In this document: in pieces, positions 23,837 through 32,821 of the stretch
Position numbering within the stretch: position 1 is the stretch's first letter
Layout of the letters: each line of letters opens with the position of its first letter
Assembly (NCBI RefSeq): GCF_017874315.1
Contig: NZ_JAGGLG010000009.1
Coordinates: 58,292-122,291, forward strand
DNA length: 64,000 nt
Direction: 5' to 3'
Origin: Symbiobacterium terraclitae
GTDB taxonomy: Bacteria; Bacillota; Sulfobacillia; Symbiobacteriales; Symbiobacteriaceae
The notes under the pieces: generated by a model
What the model was told of the DNA's origin: nothing
The model's input: only the letters and a program-made list of their open reading frames with translations
Database searches by the model: none
Made by a program: the position numbers and the translations under genes

Positions 23837-25010
23837 GATGGAGTTGCCTGTGCTCCAGCCGGATCACCACAGACCCACCGTCTACTGGTACACCACCTAT
23901 CGCTGCAACCTGGCGTGCAAGCACTGCAGCGTGCATTCTTCGCCCTACGTGGACACCGCCGGCGACCTCTCCCCTGAAGAGGCGCTCCGGGCGATCGACA
24001 ATATCGCCCAGCTGCGTCCCGGTACGGTGATCCTCACTGGGGGTGACCCGTTCACCCGCCCCGATGCTCTGGCCATCCAGCAGAAACTCTTCGACCTGCG
24101 AATTCGCACGGGAATTGAAACGAACGCCATCCTCATCGACCGTGAGGTGGCGCGGTTTCTCCGTCGGAACGCGGACGCCGGTGCGCAGATCGCCCTCGGA
24201 ATAAGTGTCGACGGGGGCAGCGCCGAGACCCACGACTTCCAGCGCGGCCCCGGAGCCTTTGCCGGGATGCTGCGCGGTGTCGAGGCCGTGGTCGCGGAAG
24301 GGCTCCCGGTCCAGTTCAGTTCAATCGTAAACCGGGTCAATATCGACACGATTCCGGACCTGTTTGTGCTGGCGCGGCAGTACAAGGCGTGGCTCCTCAC
24401 CTTCGGCTTCGTCAACCCGATCGGGCGGGCGCTGGAGTACCTCGACGACCTCCAGCTGACGCCCGAACTCCTGGAGCGCGCGCTCGAGACGATCCTGGAC
24501 AGCATGGACCGGTATCCGGAGGTGTACACCGTCATCAAGATCCCTCCGGCTCTGATTCCGCCCCGGTTCTACCCGCGCGTCAAGCGACACCTGGATCAGG
24601 CCTCGGGAGAGAGGTTCGACCTCTCCACCAGCTGCAACTTCCCGCTGTTCGGAATCCTTCCCGACGGATCGATCACCGTCTGCTCGGTCACCCGAACCAA
24701 ACTCAAGGCGTACTTCGGCAACGTGAAGAGCGACTCGCTCGTCGACGTGTGGCGGCGCCAGCGGTTCGAGGCCATGCGACAGGCGTATCTGGAGGCCGAC
24801 TGGCTCACTGGAATCTGCGGCGACTGCATCTTCAAGAAGGCCTGCAAGGGCTCGTGCCGAGCCTGGGCCTATGCCGAATACGGGGAGTTCTCAGGTCCCC
24901 ACCCGCTCTGCAGGGCGCTTGAGGAGAACGGGCTCTTCCCGCAGATCTACCGCCTGTCCTACCGGGACCGCCTGCTCGCGTCCGTCCGGGCGGGAGGAGG
25001 TGCGACTTGA
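23829..25010 (+). CDS. Radical SAM/SPASM peptide-modifying enzyme
   Basis: 393 aa. Radical SAM cluster motif CNLACKHC (Cys 26, 30, 33), followed by GGDPFTRPD (SAM-binding GGDP-type motif). The C-terminal SPASM domain has a full seven-Cys set: CNFPLFGILPDGSITVC, CGDCIFKKACKGSC, and a last Cys in GPHPLC, so two auxiliary [4Fe-4S] clusters are expected. Enzymes of this build install thioether or C-C crosslinks or epimerise peptides (sactipeptides, ranthipeptides, streptide, PQQ). The likely substrate is the 35-aa peptide upstream, presented by the PqqD-like protein. The chemistry is not predictable. Confidence 0.92.
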   Translation: MLEMELPVLQPDHHRPTVYWYTTYRCNLACKHCSVHSSPYVDTAGDLSPEEALRAIDNIAQLRPGTVILTGGDPFTRPDALAIQQKLFDLRIRTGIETNAILIDREVARFLRRNADAGAQIALGISVDGGSAETHDFQRGPGAFAGMLRGVEAVVAEGLPVQFSSIVNRVNIDTIPDLFVLARQYKAWLLTFGFVNPIGRALEYLDDLQLTPELLERALETILDSMDRYPEVYTVIKIPPALIPPRFYPRVKRHLDQASGERFDLSTSCNFPLFGILPDGSITVCSVTRTKLKAYFGNVKSDSLVDVWRRQRFEAMRQAYLEADWLTGICGDCIFKKACKGSCRAWAYAEYGEFSGPHPLCRALEENGLFPQIYRLSYRDRLLASVRAGGGAT

Positions 25011-26035
25011 GCGTGAGCGCGCTCGAGGTGTACCTCTACGGCCGGGCTTCGCGCGCCGCCGAGGCACTGCAGTCGGAGCTGGTCAGGGTGGCGGCGGAGG
25101 GCGTGCACCCCGCGGCCGGGCTCACCCTGGACCCCGAACTCGCCGGGGCGTTGGTGCGGGAGCGCCTCGTTGTGCGCCTGAACGGGCGCCTGGTGCCAGG
25201 GCCCGGACTGGTCTGGATCAGCGCCGGGCTGCGGGAGGAGTTGCTGCAGGTCCTGCAGCCCGTTCAGGAGCGCTACCTCAAGATCTTGGAGGCCGGCATC
25301 CCCTTGCTGCAGGAGTCCGCTGCCGCGGACGGATCCGGACCGTGGGAGGCCCTGGAACACGTCGTCGTCGCCGGGCTGCTCATCGACATGGGCGTGCGGC
25401 GGCACCTGATCGGTCAAGGACTGGTCCGGCAACAGCCGCGCAGCTGCTGGCTGTGGGCCTTTGAGGGGACGACGCTCGGCCGGCACAAGTTCGGGGTTCG
25501 CCTCTGGCATGATCGGGAGCTGCCCTTCGGTATCGGGCAGCTGTGGTATGGGTACAGCCGCCCGCACCCGAAGTTCTCGAAGGCAGATCTGTCAGCGCTG
25601 GCAGCCGTTCTCGAAACCGGCACTGCCTGTGACGCCGAGGCGAATGTGCTCCGGCTCCGCGCCCGCGGGCTGATCCGGCGGGACGGCGAGACGCACGTCC
25701 CGGCGGTTCCGGTTCTGGTCTGCGCGGATGACCGGCGGCTGTGGGGGGAGATCGACCGCCTGGCGGCTGAAGTGGTGCGGGAGGCGATCTCTCCCGCACA
25801 GACGGCGCTGGGGGTGCTGGCCAAACACCTGCCCATGGTGCCCCGAGACTCCTTCGTGCAGGCCTCGATGCGGCTGCTCATGGAGCACGTGCTCGATGCC
25901 GCGGTCGACGGCGGCCTGCTCCGCCCGCTTCCCGTGGAGGCGCCGCCTCACTACGGGTTCTGGCTGTGGCGGGAGGATGCGTCGAGGCGGTTCACCGAGA
26001 GCCTGGGCAACTGGATGGAAGTGGGCTCCGCATGA
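25007..26035 (+). CDS. Unknown protein of the RiPP operon
   Basis: 342 aa from TTG at 25007 (GGGAGGAGGTG upstream), overlapping the radical SAM stop and, through ATGA, the next start. No signal peptide or membrane helix. It looks mostly helical with two similar-looking halves; segments such as ADLSALAAVLETGTACDAEANVLRLRARGLIRR resemble a winged-helix, and LGRHKFGVRLWHDRELPFGIGQLWYGY is unusually aromatic. I do not recognise the family. Position between the radical SAM and dehydrogenase genes with overlaps on both sides suggests a dedicated pathway component such as a scaffold or recognition factor (inference). Confidence 0.85.
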   Translation: MSVSALEVYLYGRASRAAEALQSELVRVAAEGVHPAAGLTLDPELAGALVRERLVVRLNGRLVPGPGLVWISAGLREELLQVLQPVQERYLKILEAGIPLLQESAAADGSGPWEALEHVVVAGLLIDMGVRRHLIGQGLVRQQPRSCWLWAFEGTTLGRHKFGVRLWHDRELPFGIGQLWYGYSRPHPKFSKADLSALAAVLETGTACDAEANVLRLRARGLIRRDGETHVPAVPVLVCADDRRLWGEIDRLAAEVVREAISPAQTALGVLAKHLPMVPRDSFVQASMRLLMEHVLDAAVDGGLLRPLPVEAPPHYGFWLWREDASRRFTESLGNWMEVGSA

Positions 26036-26769
26036 CACAGCCGCAACCGATTGCCGTCATCACCGGCGGGGCAAGCGGCATCGGCCTTGCGTCCGTGCGC
26101 CGCCTGAAGGAGGCCGGTTACTTCGCGGTCGTCCTCGACATCCAGCCGCCGCCGCCGGAGTCCGCGGATCTGTTCATCCGCTGTGACGTCGGCGATCAGG
26201 TTCAGGTCCGCTCGGCTGCGGAGGCGATCGGTGCGCTCCCGGGCCGCCTCTGCGCCCTGGTCAACTCCGCCGGCATCGGCGAGCCGGGCGGCGGTCTGGA
26301 AGAACTGGACCCAGAAGTGCTGTGGCGCGTCATCTGCGTCAATCTTCAGGGGCCTCTGCTCACGATGAAACACCTGGTTCCGCTGATGAAAGCGGGCGGC
26401 GGTGGCGCCATCGTCAACGTGAGCTCGATTGCCGGGCTCATGGGCTCGCCCGGCTACCCTGCTTACGCGGCGTCCAAGGGAGGGCTCATCGCGCTGACCA
26501 TCAGCATGGCGCGGGAGCTTGCCCGGCATCAGATCCGCGTCAACGCAGTCTGCCCGGGCTCCGTTCCGTCGACAGGCTTTGTCCGCCAGCAGCTGGGCCG
26601 AGACTTCACGCCGGCGGAGCGTCTGGCGCTCCTGAAGAAGGTGCCGATGGGGCGGAGCCTACGGCCGGAGGAGGTGGCCCGGACGATCGCGTTTCTGTGT
26701 TCCAGCGACTCCGTGCCCATCACCGGGGATGTCCTGGTCATCGACGGAGGGGAACGGTTTTCCAGCTGA
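26032..26769 (+). CDS. Short-chain dehydrogenase/reductase
   Basis: 245 aa. Classical SDR: nucleotide motif TGGASGIGLASVRRL at residues about 10-24, NSAG, and the catalytic Ser-Tyr-Lys in NVSSIAGLMGSPGYPAYAASKGG (YxxxK). NAD(P)H-dependent oxidoreductase. Within the RiPP operon it could reduce or oxidise a modified side chain or terminus; the substrate is unknown. ATGA overlap with the preceding gene. Confidence 0.92.
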   Translation: MTQPQPIAVITGGASGIGLASVRRLKEAGYFAVVLDIQPPPPESADLFIRCDVGDQVQVRSAAEAIGALPGRLCALVNSAGIGEPGGGLEELDPEVLWRVICVNLQGPLLTMKHLVPLMKAGGGGAIVNVSSIAGLMGSPGYPAYAASKGGLIALTISMARELARHQIRVNAVCPGSVPSTGFVRQQLGRDFTPAERLALLKKVPMGRSLRPEEVARTIAFLCSSDSVPITGDVLVIDGGERFSS

Positions 26770-26804
26770 GGGAAGGCCGGTTGAAAGGGGCGAGAAACAG
26801 CAAC

Positions 26805-27737
26805 ATGCAGATCTCTGCGGTTGAGGCTGTGGACGTGCGGAAGACGTACGGCCAGACCGAGGCGCTGCGCGGGGTCTCGTTCACCGCCGAGGCCGGAAGG
26901 GTCACCGCGATCCTCGGCCCGAACGGCGCAGGCAAAACGACATGCCTGCGGATTCTCTCCACGTCACTGATGCCGACGGCCGGAAGTGCGCGCGTACTGG
27001 GCTGCGACCTGATCCGCGAGGTCCGCCAGATCCGTCGCCGGATCGCGGTGGTTCCCCAGGGTGCGTTTCCCGATTCCATGCTGACCGGATGGGAGCTGGT
27101 GTACGGCTACCTCGTCGCCCGCGGGATTCCGCGCAAGGTCGCCGCGGAGCGGGCGGAGCGATACCTGAGGCGGCTGGGGCTGTGGGATGTGCGGAAGCGG
27201 ACGACTGACACCTACTCCGGGGGCATGCGGCGACGGGTGATGATCGGGATGGCCCTGGCGAGTGAAGCTCCGCTGATCTTCCTGGACGAGCCCTCCACGG
27301 GGCTGGATCCCGAAGCCAAGCGGGAGGTCTGGGAGCTCCTTCACGAGGTCCGGGGAGGGACCAGCCTGGTGCTCACGACCCACCTGATGGATGAGGTGGA
27401 GGCGCTGGCCGACTGGGTCGTCATCCTGTCTCAGGGCGAGATCATCGCCCAGGGCACGGTGGAGGACCTGTGTGCACAGGCACCCGGGCGGGAGAAGCTC
27501 CTCTGCCCCCGGGACATCCCGCGGGAGCAGCTGCTTCCCCTCGGGTATGTGCAGGAACAGGGAAACCGGTGGGCGCTGTTCCCGCGCGACACCACCGCGC
27601 TGCACCGGGCTGTGGACCTCGTTCGGGGTCAGGGCGCAGAGGTCAGCATCCAGCGGGCTTCGCTGGAAGACGGCTACCTCGCCGTCCTGAACCGCTGTGC
27701 GGTCCGGACGGAAGGTGCGGTCCAGGAGGGGATCTAG
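26805..27737 (+). CDS. ABC transporter ATP-binding protein
   Basis: 310 aa from ATG at 26805; an in-frame TTG at 26781 is possible. Walker A GPNGAGKTT, signature YSGGMRRRV, Walker B LIFLDEPSTGLD, H-loop TTHLMDE. DrrA/CcmA-type exporter ATPase with a C-terminal extension. Its stop is immediately followed by the permease ATG. Probable exporter of, or immunity against, the mature peptide (inference). Confidence 0.93.
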   Translation: MQISAVEAVDVRKTYGQTEALRGVSFTAEAGRVTAILGPNGAGKTTCLRILSTSLMPTAGSARVLGCDLIREVRQIRRRIAVVPQGAFPDSMLTGWELVYGYLVARGIPRKVAAERAERYLRRLGLWDVRKRTTDTYSGGMRRRVMIGMALASEAPLIFLDEPSTGLDPEAKREVWELLHEVRGGTSLVLTTHLMDEVEALADWVVILSQGEIIAQGTVEDLCAQAPGREKLLCPRDIPREQLLPLGYVQEQGNRWALFPRDTTALHRAVDLVRGQGAEVSIQRASLEDGYLAVLNRCAVRTEGAVQEGI

Positions 27738-28463
27738 ATGTCTCAGACGCTCGGAATCCTCTACATGCAGACCAGGGTCTCCTTCCGCAACTGGTGGTCC
27801 TACGTCGTCGTCAGCCTCATCCCGATCTCGTACTACCTGGTCTTTTCGCTGATCGGCGGCGGCAGCCTGGGGGATCACGTCCTGCTGGGCTACGTGATCT
27901 CGCTGACATCGAACATAGGCGTGGTTGCCCTTCCCCAGGCGGTGGTGCTCAACAAGCTGAGCCGGTTTGAGGAGATGATGGTCGCCTCGCCCATCTCCCC
28001 GCTGGCGTACATGCTTGGTTTCGCACTGGCGCGGCTGGTGTTCACCCTTCCCGGGATCGGCGTCGTTCTGGCGCTCCTGTTGACGACCAGCCGCGTCCAG
28101 CCCCTGCACGTGTTCCCACTGCTCGGCATGGTGGCGGTCACATGGCTGGTGGCCAGCATGATCGGCTTCACCCTGGGCACGTACATCCAGCGCGTCCAGT
28201 CGGTCGGCCCCATCTCCAACTTGGTAGGCTACGCCCTGATGCTGATCCCACCGGTCCTGTACCCTGCCTCCCTGATCGCTGACCCTTGGAGGCCCTTTGC
28301 CCTCCTGGTGCCGACCAGCAGCGCAGCCTATCTGATGCGCGGCCTGCTCGGACTGGATGCCACCCTGCCCCATGAGATCTGGATCGCCGTCGGCGTGCTG
28401 GTCTTCTACCTGACCGGCGGCGTGTGGATGGTCGCCAGGAAGTCCCGCTGGCGGGAGCGCTAG
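27738..28463 (+). CDS. ABC-2 type transporter permease
   Basis: 241 aa with six hydrophobic segments (WWSYVVVSLIPISYYLVFSL, LLGYVISLTSNIGVVALPQA, LARLVFTLPGIGVVLALLL, FPLLGMVAVTWLVASMIGF, ISNLVGYALMLIPPVLYPAS, IWIAVGVLVFYLTGGVWMV), the ABC-2 layout. Pairs with the ATPase just upstream to form an exporter. Confidence 0.9.
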   Translation: MSQTLGILYMQTRVSFRNWWSYVVVSLIPISYYLVFSLIGGGSLGDHVLLGYVISLTSNIGVVALPQAVVLNKLSRFEEMMVASPISPLAYMLGFALARLVFTLPGIGVVLALLLTTSRVQPLHVFPLLGMVAVTWLVASMIGFTLGTYIQRVQSVGPISNLVGYALMLIPPVLYPASLIADPWRPFALLVPTSSAAYLMRGLLGLDATLPHEIWIAVGVLVFYLTGGVWMVARKSRWRER

Positions 28464-28466
28464 GCC

Positions 28467-29303
28467 ATGCGTCCGTCCGCTTATCCGTGGTCAAGGGCGG
28501 TGTGGACCTCCGCCGTTGCGCTGGCCACCGCCGCGGGCTCGCTGATGCTGGGACCGCAGCCGGATGCAGGGGAGGTGCCCGGAGCGGTCACCGGCGCCAT
28601 GGTGATCAGCCTCGCCACCCTGCCCCTGCTGGTGAAGGGGAGGATCCCCGAGCGCTGGCTGCCCGGCGGGCGCCTGTGGATCACCGCAGCCAAGTGGAGC
28701 CGCCTGATCCTGCTGCCCCTGCTCCTGATGGCGCTGATGGCGCCTCCCGGAACCGTGCGGGACGTGGCGGGCGTTCACCGATGGCTCCTCCCGAGCCCTG
28801 GTGCCTGGCCGTCATTGGGTCTGACCGCGCTCGGCGTGGGCCTCTGGTGCCTCATGCAGTGGCGGTTCAGACCGCCCAGGCTCTTCCGCATGCTGGGCAG
28901 GTCACGCCGGGTCAGCCTGGTGCTGACGGAGTCGGCGCAGCACATCCTGCACAACGGGGTGCCCGAGGAGTTCTACTACCGACTGCTCCTGCAGTCCTGG
29001 CTCGTACAGCACCTCCCGTGGCCGCTTCTCGGCGTCCTCGCATCGGCGCTGCTGTTTGGTCTGGTGCATCTCCTCTGGGCGGGTCCGCGACCGCGGCTGC
29101 ACGCCCTGCTGGATGCTGTGCTGGTGCAGGCTCCGCTGGGGCTGATGCTCGGGTGTGCATGGCTCAGCTCGACCTGGTTGCCGGGCGTGGCCGCCTTGCA
29201 CGCGGCGATCGACACCGTCGTGACCCTCGACCAGGGCGCGGCGCAGGCGCTGGCCCGGCGTGCGCGCCGGAAAGCACAGGGGCCCAAGGAGGTGCGTGTA
29301 TGA
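28467..29303 (+). CDS. CPBP family intramembrane protease of the RiPP operon
   Basis: 278 aa, about seven membrane helices. Conserved motifs EEFYYR (EExxxR), FGLVHLL (FxxxH) and HAAIDT (HxxxD) are intact. CPBP proteins next to peptide-natural-product genes serve in leader removal, maturation or self-protection. Located after the ABC exporter, with an ATGA overlap to the next gene, so it belongs to the pathway. Confidence 0.9.
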   Translation: MRPSAYPWSRAVWTSAVALATAAGSLMLGPQPDAGEVPGAVTGAMVISLATLPLLVKGRIPERWLPGGRLWITAAKWSRLILLPLLLMALMAPPGTVRDVAGVHRWLLPSPGAWPSLGLTALGVGLWCLMQWRFRPPRLFRMLGRSRRVSLVLTESAQHILHNGVPEEFYYRLLLQSWLVQHLPWPLLGVLASALLFGLVHLLWAGPRPRLHALLDAVLVQAPLGLMLGCAWLSSTWLPGVAALHAAIDTVVTLDQGAAQALARRARRKAQGPKEVRV

Positions 29304-31561
29304 CAGCGACATCGGTGCCGACCCTGCTGCTCTATCCGCCGGTGACGGATCCGACCTCGGGCTATCACAGCCTGTCGTATCTCGAGGCGTATGCCCGCAA
29401 GCACGGCCACCGCGACATTCGCATCATCGATACCAACATCGAGGCACTGGACTTCCTGGCGCAGCCACACCAGGTGGAGAAGCTGATCGACCACGCCCGG
29501 TCCATCCGGGAGCAGCTGGGTGCCAGAGACCAGCTGACCGGTGAGGAGCAGATTGCGTACTTCCACAGCTGGATGGCGCAGTTCCTGGAGGCCGATGCCC
29601 CGTCCCGGGCCATGGCGGTTCTGCGGGACCCGGAGCGGTTCTACGACTACGCGCAGTATGAGCGTGCGGTCCAGCACCTGTTGTTCTGGTTCAGGTGCCT
29701 ATCCCTGTACGGGTTCCCCGGCCAGTTCGAGGACGGGTTCGCGGCCGGCGGCCGGGTGTGGATCAACCCGTACGCCCTGTGTGACCTGACCGACTGGCAG
29801 GTGCTCGAGCGGATGGCCAGGCCGTTCGCCCCTTACCTGGAAGAGCGGCTCTCGCCCATCGTGAAGGGGTCGACGTATCGTTGCATCGGCATAAACGTCT
29901 CCTATACCCACCAGATGCCCTATGCCCTCTGGCTGGGCCACTGGCTGCGCGCCCAGGCACCTGATGCCTTCCTGATCATGGGCGGCACGGCGGTGTCGGA
30001 TTACTGGAAGTACATGCTCGACCGCGACCGGTACTGGGACCTCTTTGCGGATGTCGACGCCACGGTCGTCGGGGAAGGGGAATCCGCCTTCGTGCACATC
30101 CTTGACTCGCTGGCTGAAGGCTGCGTACCCGGGCCGGCGCCGAACGTTCTCCTGAACCCGCGGCACGCCGCCGGGGAACCGCCGCCGGCCGCCATGCCCA
30201 TCCGGTACGAGCCCCTGAATGAGCTTCCCACGCCGGAGTTCCGCAGCCTGCCCATGGCCAAGTACCTTTCGCCCGAGCCTTTCGTCTACTATTCACCCTC
30301 CCGCGGCTGCTACTGGAACAGGTGCACGTTCTGCGACTATGGCCTGAACTTCGACAGCCCCACATCCCCCTGGCGAACCAGCCCGGTCGCCCGCATCATG
30401 GAGGACCTGCGGGCGCTCTCCAGGGAGGCGAAGTTCATCTACTTCTCGGTGGACGTGCTGGCGCCGGCCACCCTCCTGGAGTTGGCCAGGCAGATTGTGA
30501 ACGAGGGGTTGGACATCCGCTGGGGAGCCGAGATCCGGCTGGAGAAGTACTGGTCTCCGGAGCGTTGCGCCCTGTTGAAGCAGAGCGGCTGCGTGGCGGT
30601 CTCCGTGGGCTTTGAGTCTGGCTCCCGGCGGATTCTGGAGTTGATCGACAAGGGCACGGTGCCCGAGCAGGTGGCCGTCACCATCCGCAACTTCGCCGAG
30701 GCGGGCATCGGTGTGCAGATGATGGGCTTCACCGGATTTCCGGGGGAGACGTTCGACGAGGCGATGGAGTCCGTTCGCTTTCTCCGGGAGCATCACCGGT
30801 ACTGGACACTCGCCGGACTGGGCGGGTTTGTCCTGACGCCCGGCGCGATTGTGGCCAGGCATCCTGAACGCTTCGGCATCTCCGCCGCGCGCCCGTTCGT
30901 CGGCGACGACATCGCTGCGAGCCTGTACTACGAGGAGCCGGCCCAAAGTGCGCTCAGCGAGGCGCAGCGGAACGAGCTGGAGGCGGCCAAGCGCAGTCTG
31001 ACCCGAGCGCAGTTCGACCGCCCGTTCCTGGGCGGCATCGACACCCCGCACACCATGATGTACCACGACCGCTACGGAACCAGCCTCTTCGACAGGATCG
31101 CGCAGCCGTCTGCGGAGGAGCTGGCCCCGGACACCCCTCTGGTTCTGAACGGCAAGCTCGTGACCGAAGTATGCGGCTTTGCGCCCGACCGCCTCCTGCG
31201 CAGCACGAAGGAGTATGTTGCCGAAGCGATGAGGCGCGGCGTGGCCCTGACGCACCGGCAGCTCATCAGACACCTGCGCAGCAGGACCGTCGCGAAGGAG
31301 CCGCACAGGCGTCACTTCTTCCTGCGGCACGACGGAGGGTTCATGCCCCTTCCCACCCCCTTGCTCGGCTTGTTGGAAGCTGTCGATAGGTTCGGGACCC
31401 TCGGCGGGGTGAGGCGCTCTCTGGGAGAGGAGCGGTGGAGCACGTACAAGCCCCTGCTGGTCTATGCGCTGCGCCTGCACCTCGTGACCGCCGGGCGGCC
31501 GGCGGGCGAAGCGGCAACCAGCACGGCCACCGCTGAACCCACAGCAACCTCCACCGCATAG
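29300..31561 (+). CDS. Cobalamin-type (class B) radical SAM protein
   Basis: 753 aa from ATG at 29300 (AAGGAGGTG upstream, ATGA overlap); the frame stays open far upstream but inside the CPBP gene. The N-terminal ~300 residues fit a B12-binding region (LLLYPPVTDPTSGYHSLSYLEAYARKHGHRDI; later IMGGTAVSDYW, DATVVGEGESAF). The radical SAM cluster site is GCYWNRCTFCDYG: Cys 337, 342, 345, a CX4CX2C spacing rather than CX3CX2C. After the TIM-barrel (VAVSVGFESGSRRILELIDKG, MMGFTGFPGET) comes a ~200-residue unassigned C-terminal part with a Thr/Ala-rich end. Peptide C-methylation or ring formation is plausible; the product is unknown. Confidence 0.9.
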   Translation: MTATSVPTLLLYPPVTDPTSGYHSLSYLEAYARKHGHRDIRIIDTNIEALDFLAQPHQVEKLIDHARSIREQLGARDQLTGEEQIAYFHSWMAQFLEADAPSRAMAVLRDPERFYDYAQYERAVQHLLFWFRCLSLYGFPGQFEDGFAAGGRVWINPYALCDLTDWQVLERMARPFAPYLEERLSPIVKGSTYRCIGINVSYTHQMPYALWLGHWLRAQAPDAFLIMGGTAVSDYWKYMLDRDRYWDLFADVDATVVGEGESAFVHILDSLAEGCVPGPAPNVLLNPRHAAGEPPPAAMPIRYEPLNELPTPEFRSLPMAKYLSPEPFVYYSPSRGCYWNRCTFCDYGLNFDSPTSPWRTSPVARIMEDLRALSREAKFIYFSVDVLAPATLLELARQIVNEGLDIRWGAEIRLEKYWSPERCALLKQSGCVAVSVGFESGSRRILELIDKGTVPEQVAVTIRNFAEAGIGVQMMGFTGFPGETFDEAMESVRFLREHHRYWTLAGLGGFVLTPGAIVARHPERFGISAARPFVGDDIAASLYYEEPAQSALSEAQRNELEAAKRSLTRAQFDRPFLGGIDTPHTMMYHDRYGTSLFDRIAQPSAEELAPDTPLVLNGKLVTEVCGFAPDRLLRSTKEYVAEAMRRGVALTHRQLIRHLRSRTVAKEPHRRHFFLRHDGGFMPLPTPLLGLLEAVDRFGTLGGVRRSLGEERWSTYKPLLVYALRLHLVTAGRPAGEAATSTATAEPTATSTA

Positions 31562-31579
31562 CCCGGGTCTCCGTTGAAA

Positions 31580-31617
31580 GCAGGAGGCATCCCGCTGCGC
31601 TGCGGGATGCCTCCTGC
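31580..31617. terminator. Bidirectional terminator closing the RiPP operon
   Basis: 16-bp perfect stem GCAGGAGGCATCCCGC with a 6-nt loop, between the convergent B12-radical SAM gene and terC. Confidence 0.8.
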
Positions 31618-31631
31618 CTGCGATGCCAGTC

Positions 31632-32567
31632 TCAGTCCGCCTGCTGCGGCGGGGTCTTCTCGGGAATCAGCAGCGAGGCCGCGATCGCCGTGGCGATGGT
31701 GCCGAGCACCACCGTCAGGGAGATCCAGGTCTCCACGTGGTAGCCAAAGGGAATGGCCAGCATCTTGCCGCCGATGAAGAGGAGGACGAGGGCCAGGCCG
31801 ACGCTCAGGTAGCGGAACTTGTCGAGGATGCCGGCCAAGAGGAAGTACAGCGCCCGCAGGCCCAGGATGGCGAAGATGTTCGACGTGAGCACGATGAAGA
31901 AGTCCTGGCTGATACCCATCACCGCGGGAATCGAGTCCACCGCGAAGAGCAGGTCCGTGGCCTCTACCATGACGATGGACATGCCCAGCAGGGTGAGCTG
32001 CCAGCGGCCGGATTTCCTGGTGATGATGGCGTGGCCGTCATACCCGGCATAGACGGGCAGAACGCGGGAGACCAGCTTGTAGATCCGGTTCTCCTCCAGC
32101 GACTTCGCGCCCTCGTCGTCGCTGTGCCGGAGCATCTTGAACCCGGTGACCAGCAGGAAGACGCCAAAGACCGGCAGCAGCCAGGTGAAGCGCTCCACCG
32201 CCTCGACGCCCAGGAAGATCAGGATGGAGCGCATGACGACGGCGCCGATGACGCCCCAGGCCAGCGCCCGGTGCTGCAGGCCGCCGCGGATGCCGAAGAA
32301 GCCGAAGATGGTCGCGATGACGAAAAGATTGTCGACGCTGAGCGCCTTCTCCATGGTGTAACCCGCGATATACTGCATCCACAGTTCAGTGCCATAGCGG
32401 AAGTAGACATAGCCGCTGAAGAGCAGCGCAAGTATGATCCAGGCCAGGGACGTCACCGCGGCCTCTTTCAGGCCGATTTCATGGTCGTCCTTGTGGAGCA
32501 CAAAGAGGTCAAGCCAGGTCGCGAAGACGACGAACAGGAAGAACAGGGCCAACTCCAAGGCATGCAC
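31632..32567 (-). CDS. TerC/Alx family membrane protein, probable Mn2+ exporter
   Basis: 311 aa, eight to nine membrane helices. TerC signature residues are visible: FVVFATWLDLFVLHKD, SVDNLFVIATIFGFF (SxDN), and VEATDLLFAVDSIPAVMG with conserved acidic residues. In E. coli Alx and Bacillus YkoY/YceF export manganese (established). The upstream leader holds a yybP-ykoY riboswitch, which strongly supports Mn2+ efflux. GTG start at 32567 with GAGGGG. Confidence 0.93.
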   Translation of the reverse strand: MHALELALFFLFVVFATWLDLFVLHKDDHEIGLKEAAVTSLAWIILALLFSGYVYFRYGTELWMQYIAGYTMEKALSVDNLFVIATIFGFFGIRGGLQHRALAWGVIGAVVMRSILIFLGVEAVERFTWLLPVFGVFLLVTGFKMLRHSDDEGAKSLEENRIYKLVSRVLPVYAGYDGHAIITRKSGRWQLTLLGMSIVMVEATDLLFAVDSIPAVMGISQDFFIVLTSNIFAILGLRALYFLLAGILDKFRYLSVGLALVLLFIGGKMLAIPFGYHVETWISLTVVLGTIATAIAASLLIPEKTPPQQAD

Positions 32568-32639
32568 CGCAATCCGTCCCCTCTACTTAGCTTGAAGTAT
32601 GTCGTAGTCAGGGTCCCCCCGGGTCCGCTGAACTACCCC

Positions 32640-32702
32640 TACAATAGAACAAGGGGCATGGCAGACCTCGTTCCGGGTGGAACAAGGTCTTGCCATGCCC
32701 CC
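32640..32702 (-). terminator. Expression-platform terminator of the manganese riboswitch
   Basis: On the minus strand GGGGCATGGCAAGACC... pairs with ...GGTCTGCCATGCCCC, a stem of about 20 bp, followed by TTGTTCTATTG. Its 5' arm includes the 3' strand of riboswitch P1, so the two structures exclude each other. Confidence 0.8.
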
Positions 32703-32797
32703 AACTTACGCTGGTGGCCGGGACAGCCGGGGGTTCTTCACCCGCAATGACCGACTGCCCCACCTGAACTCGTCAGGCTGGCTACTCCCCTTGTACA
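32682..32797 (-). promoter_or_regulatory. yybP-ykoY manganese riboswitch
   Basis: The class signatures GGGGAGTAGC (32781-32790, minus strand) and GGCAAGACC near the 3' end are present. P1 forms between ACAAGG (complement of 32789-32794) and CCTTGT (complement of 32682-32687). Mn2+ binding stabilises P1 and would disrupt the adjacent terminator, turning terC on. Confidence 0.88.
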
Positions 32798-32821
32798 GGG
32801 CCACTAGACTACTTGTAGTGT

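Noticed and set aside
28424..29299. Upstream extension of the B12-radical SAM reading frame
   Set aside because: It lies inside the CPBP gene in another frame; ATG 29300 has AAGGAGGTG and a matching family N-terminus.
31623..32750. 375-codon plus-strand frame across terC
   Set aside because: Shadow of a clear TerC gene; it also runs through the riboswitch.
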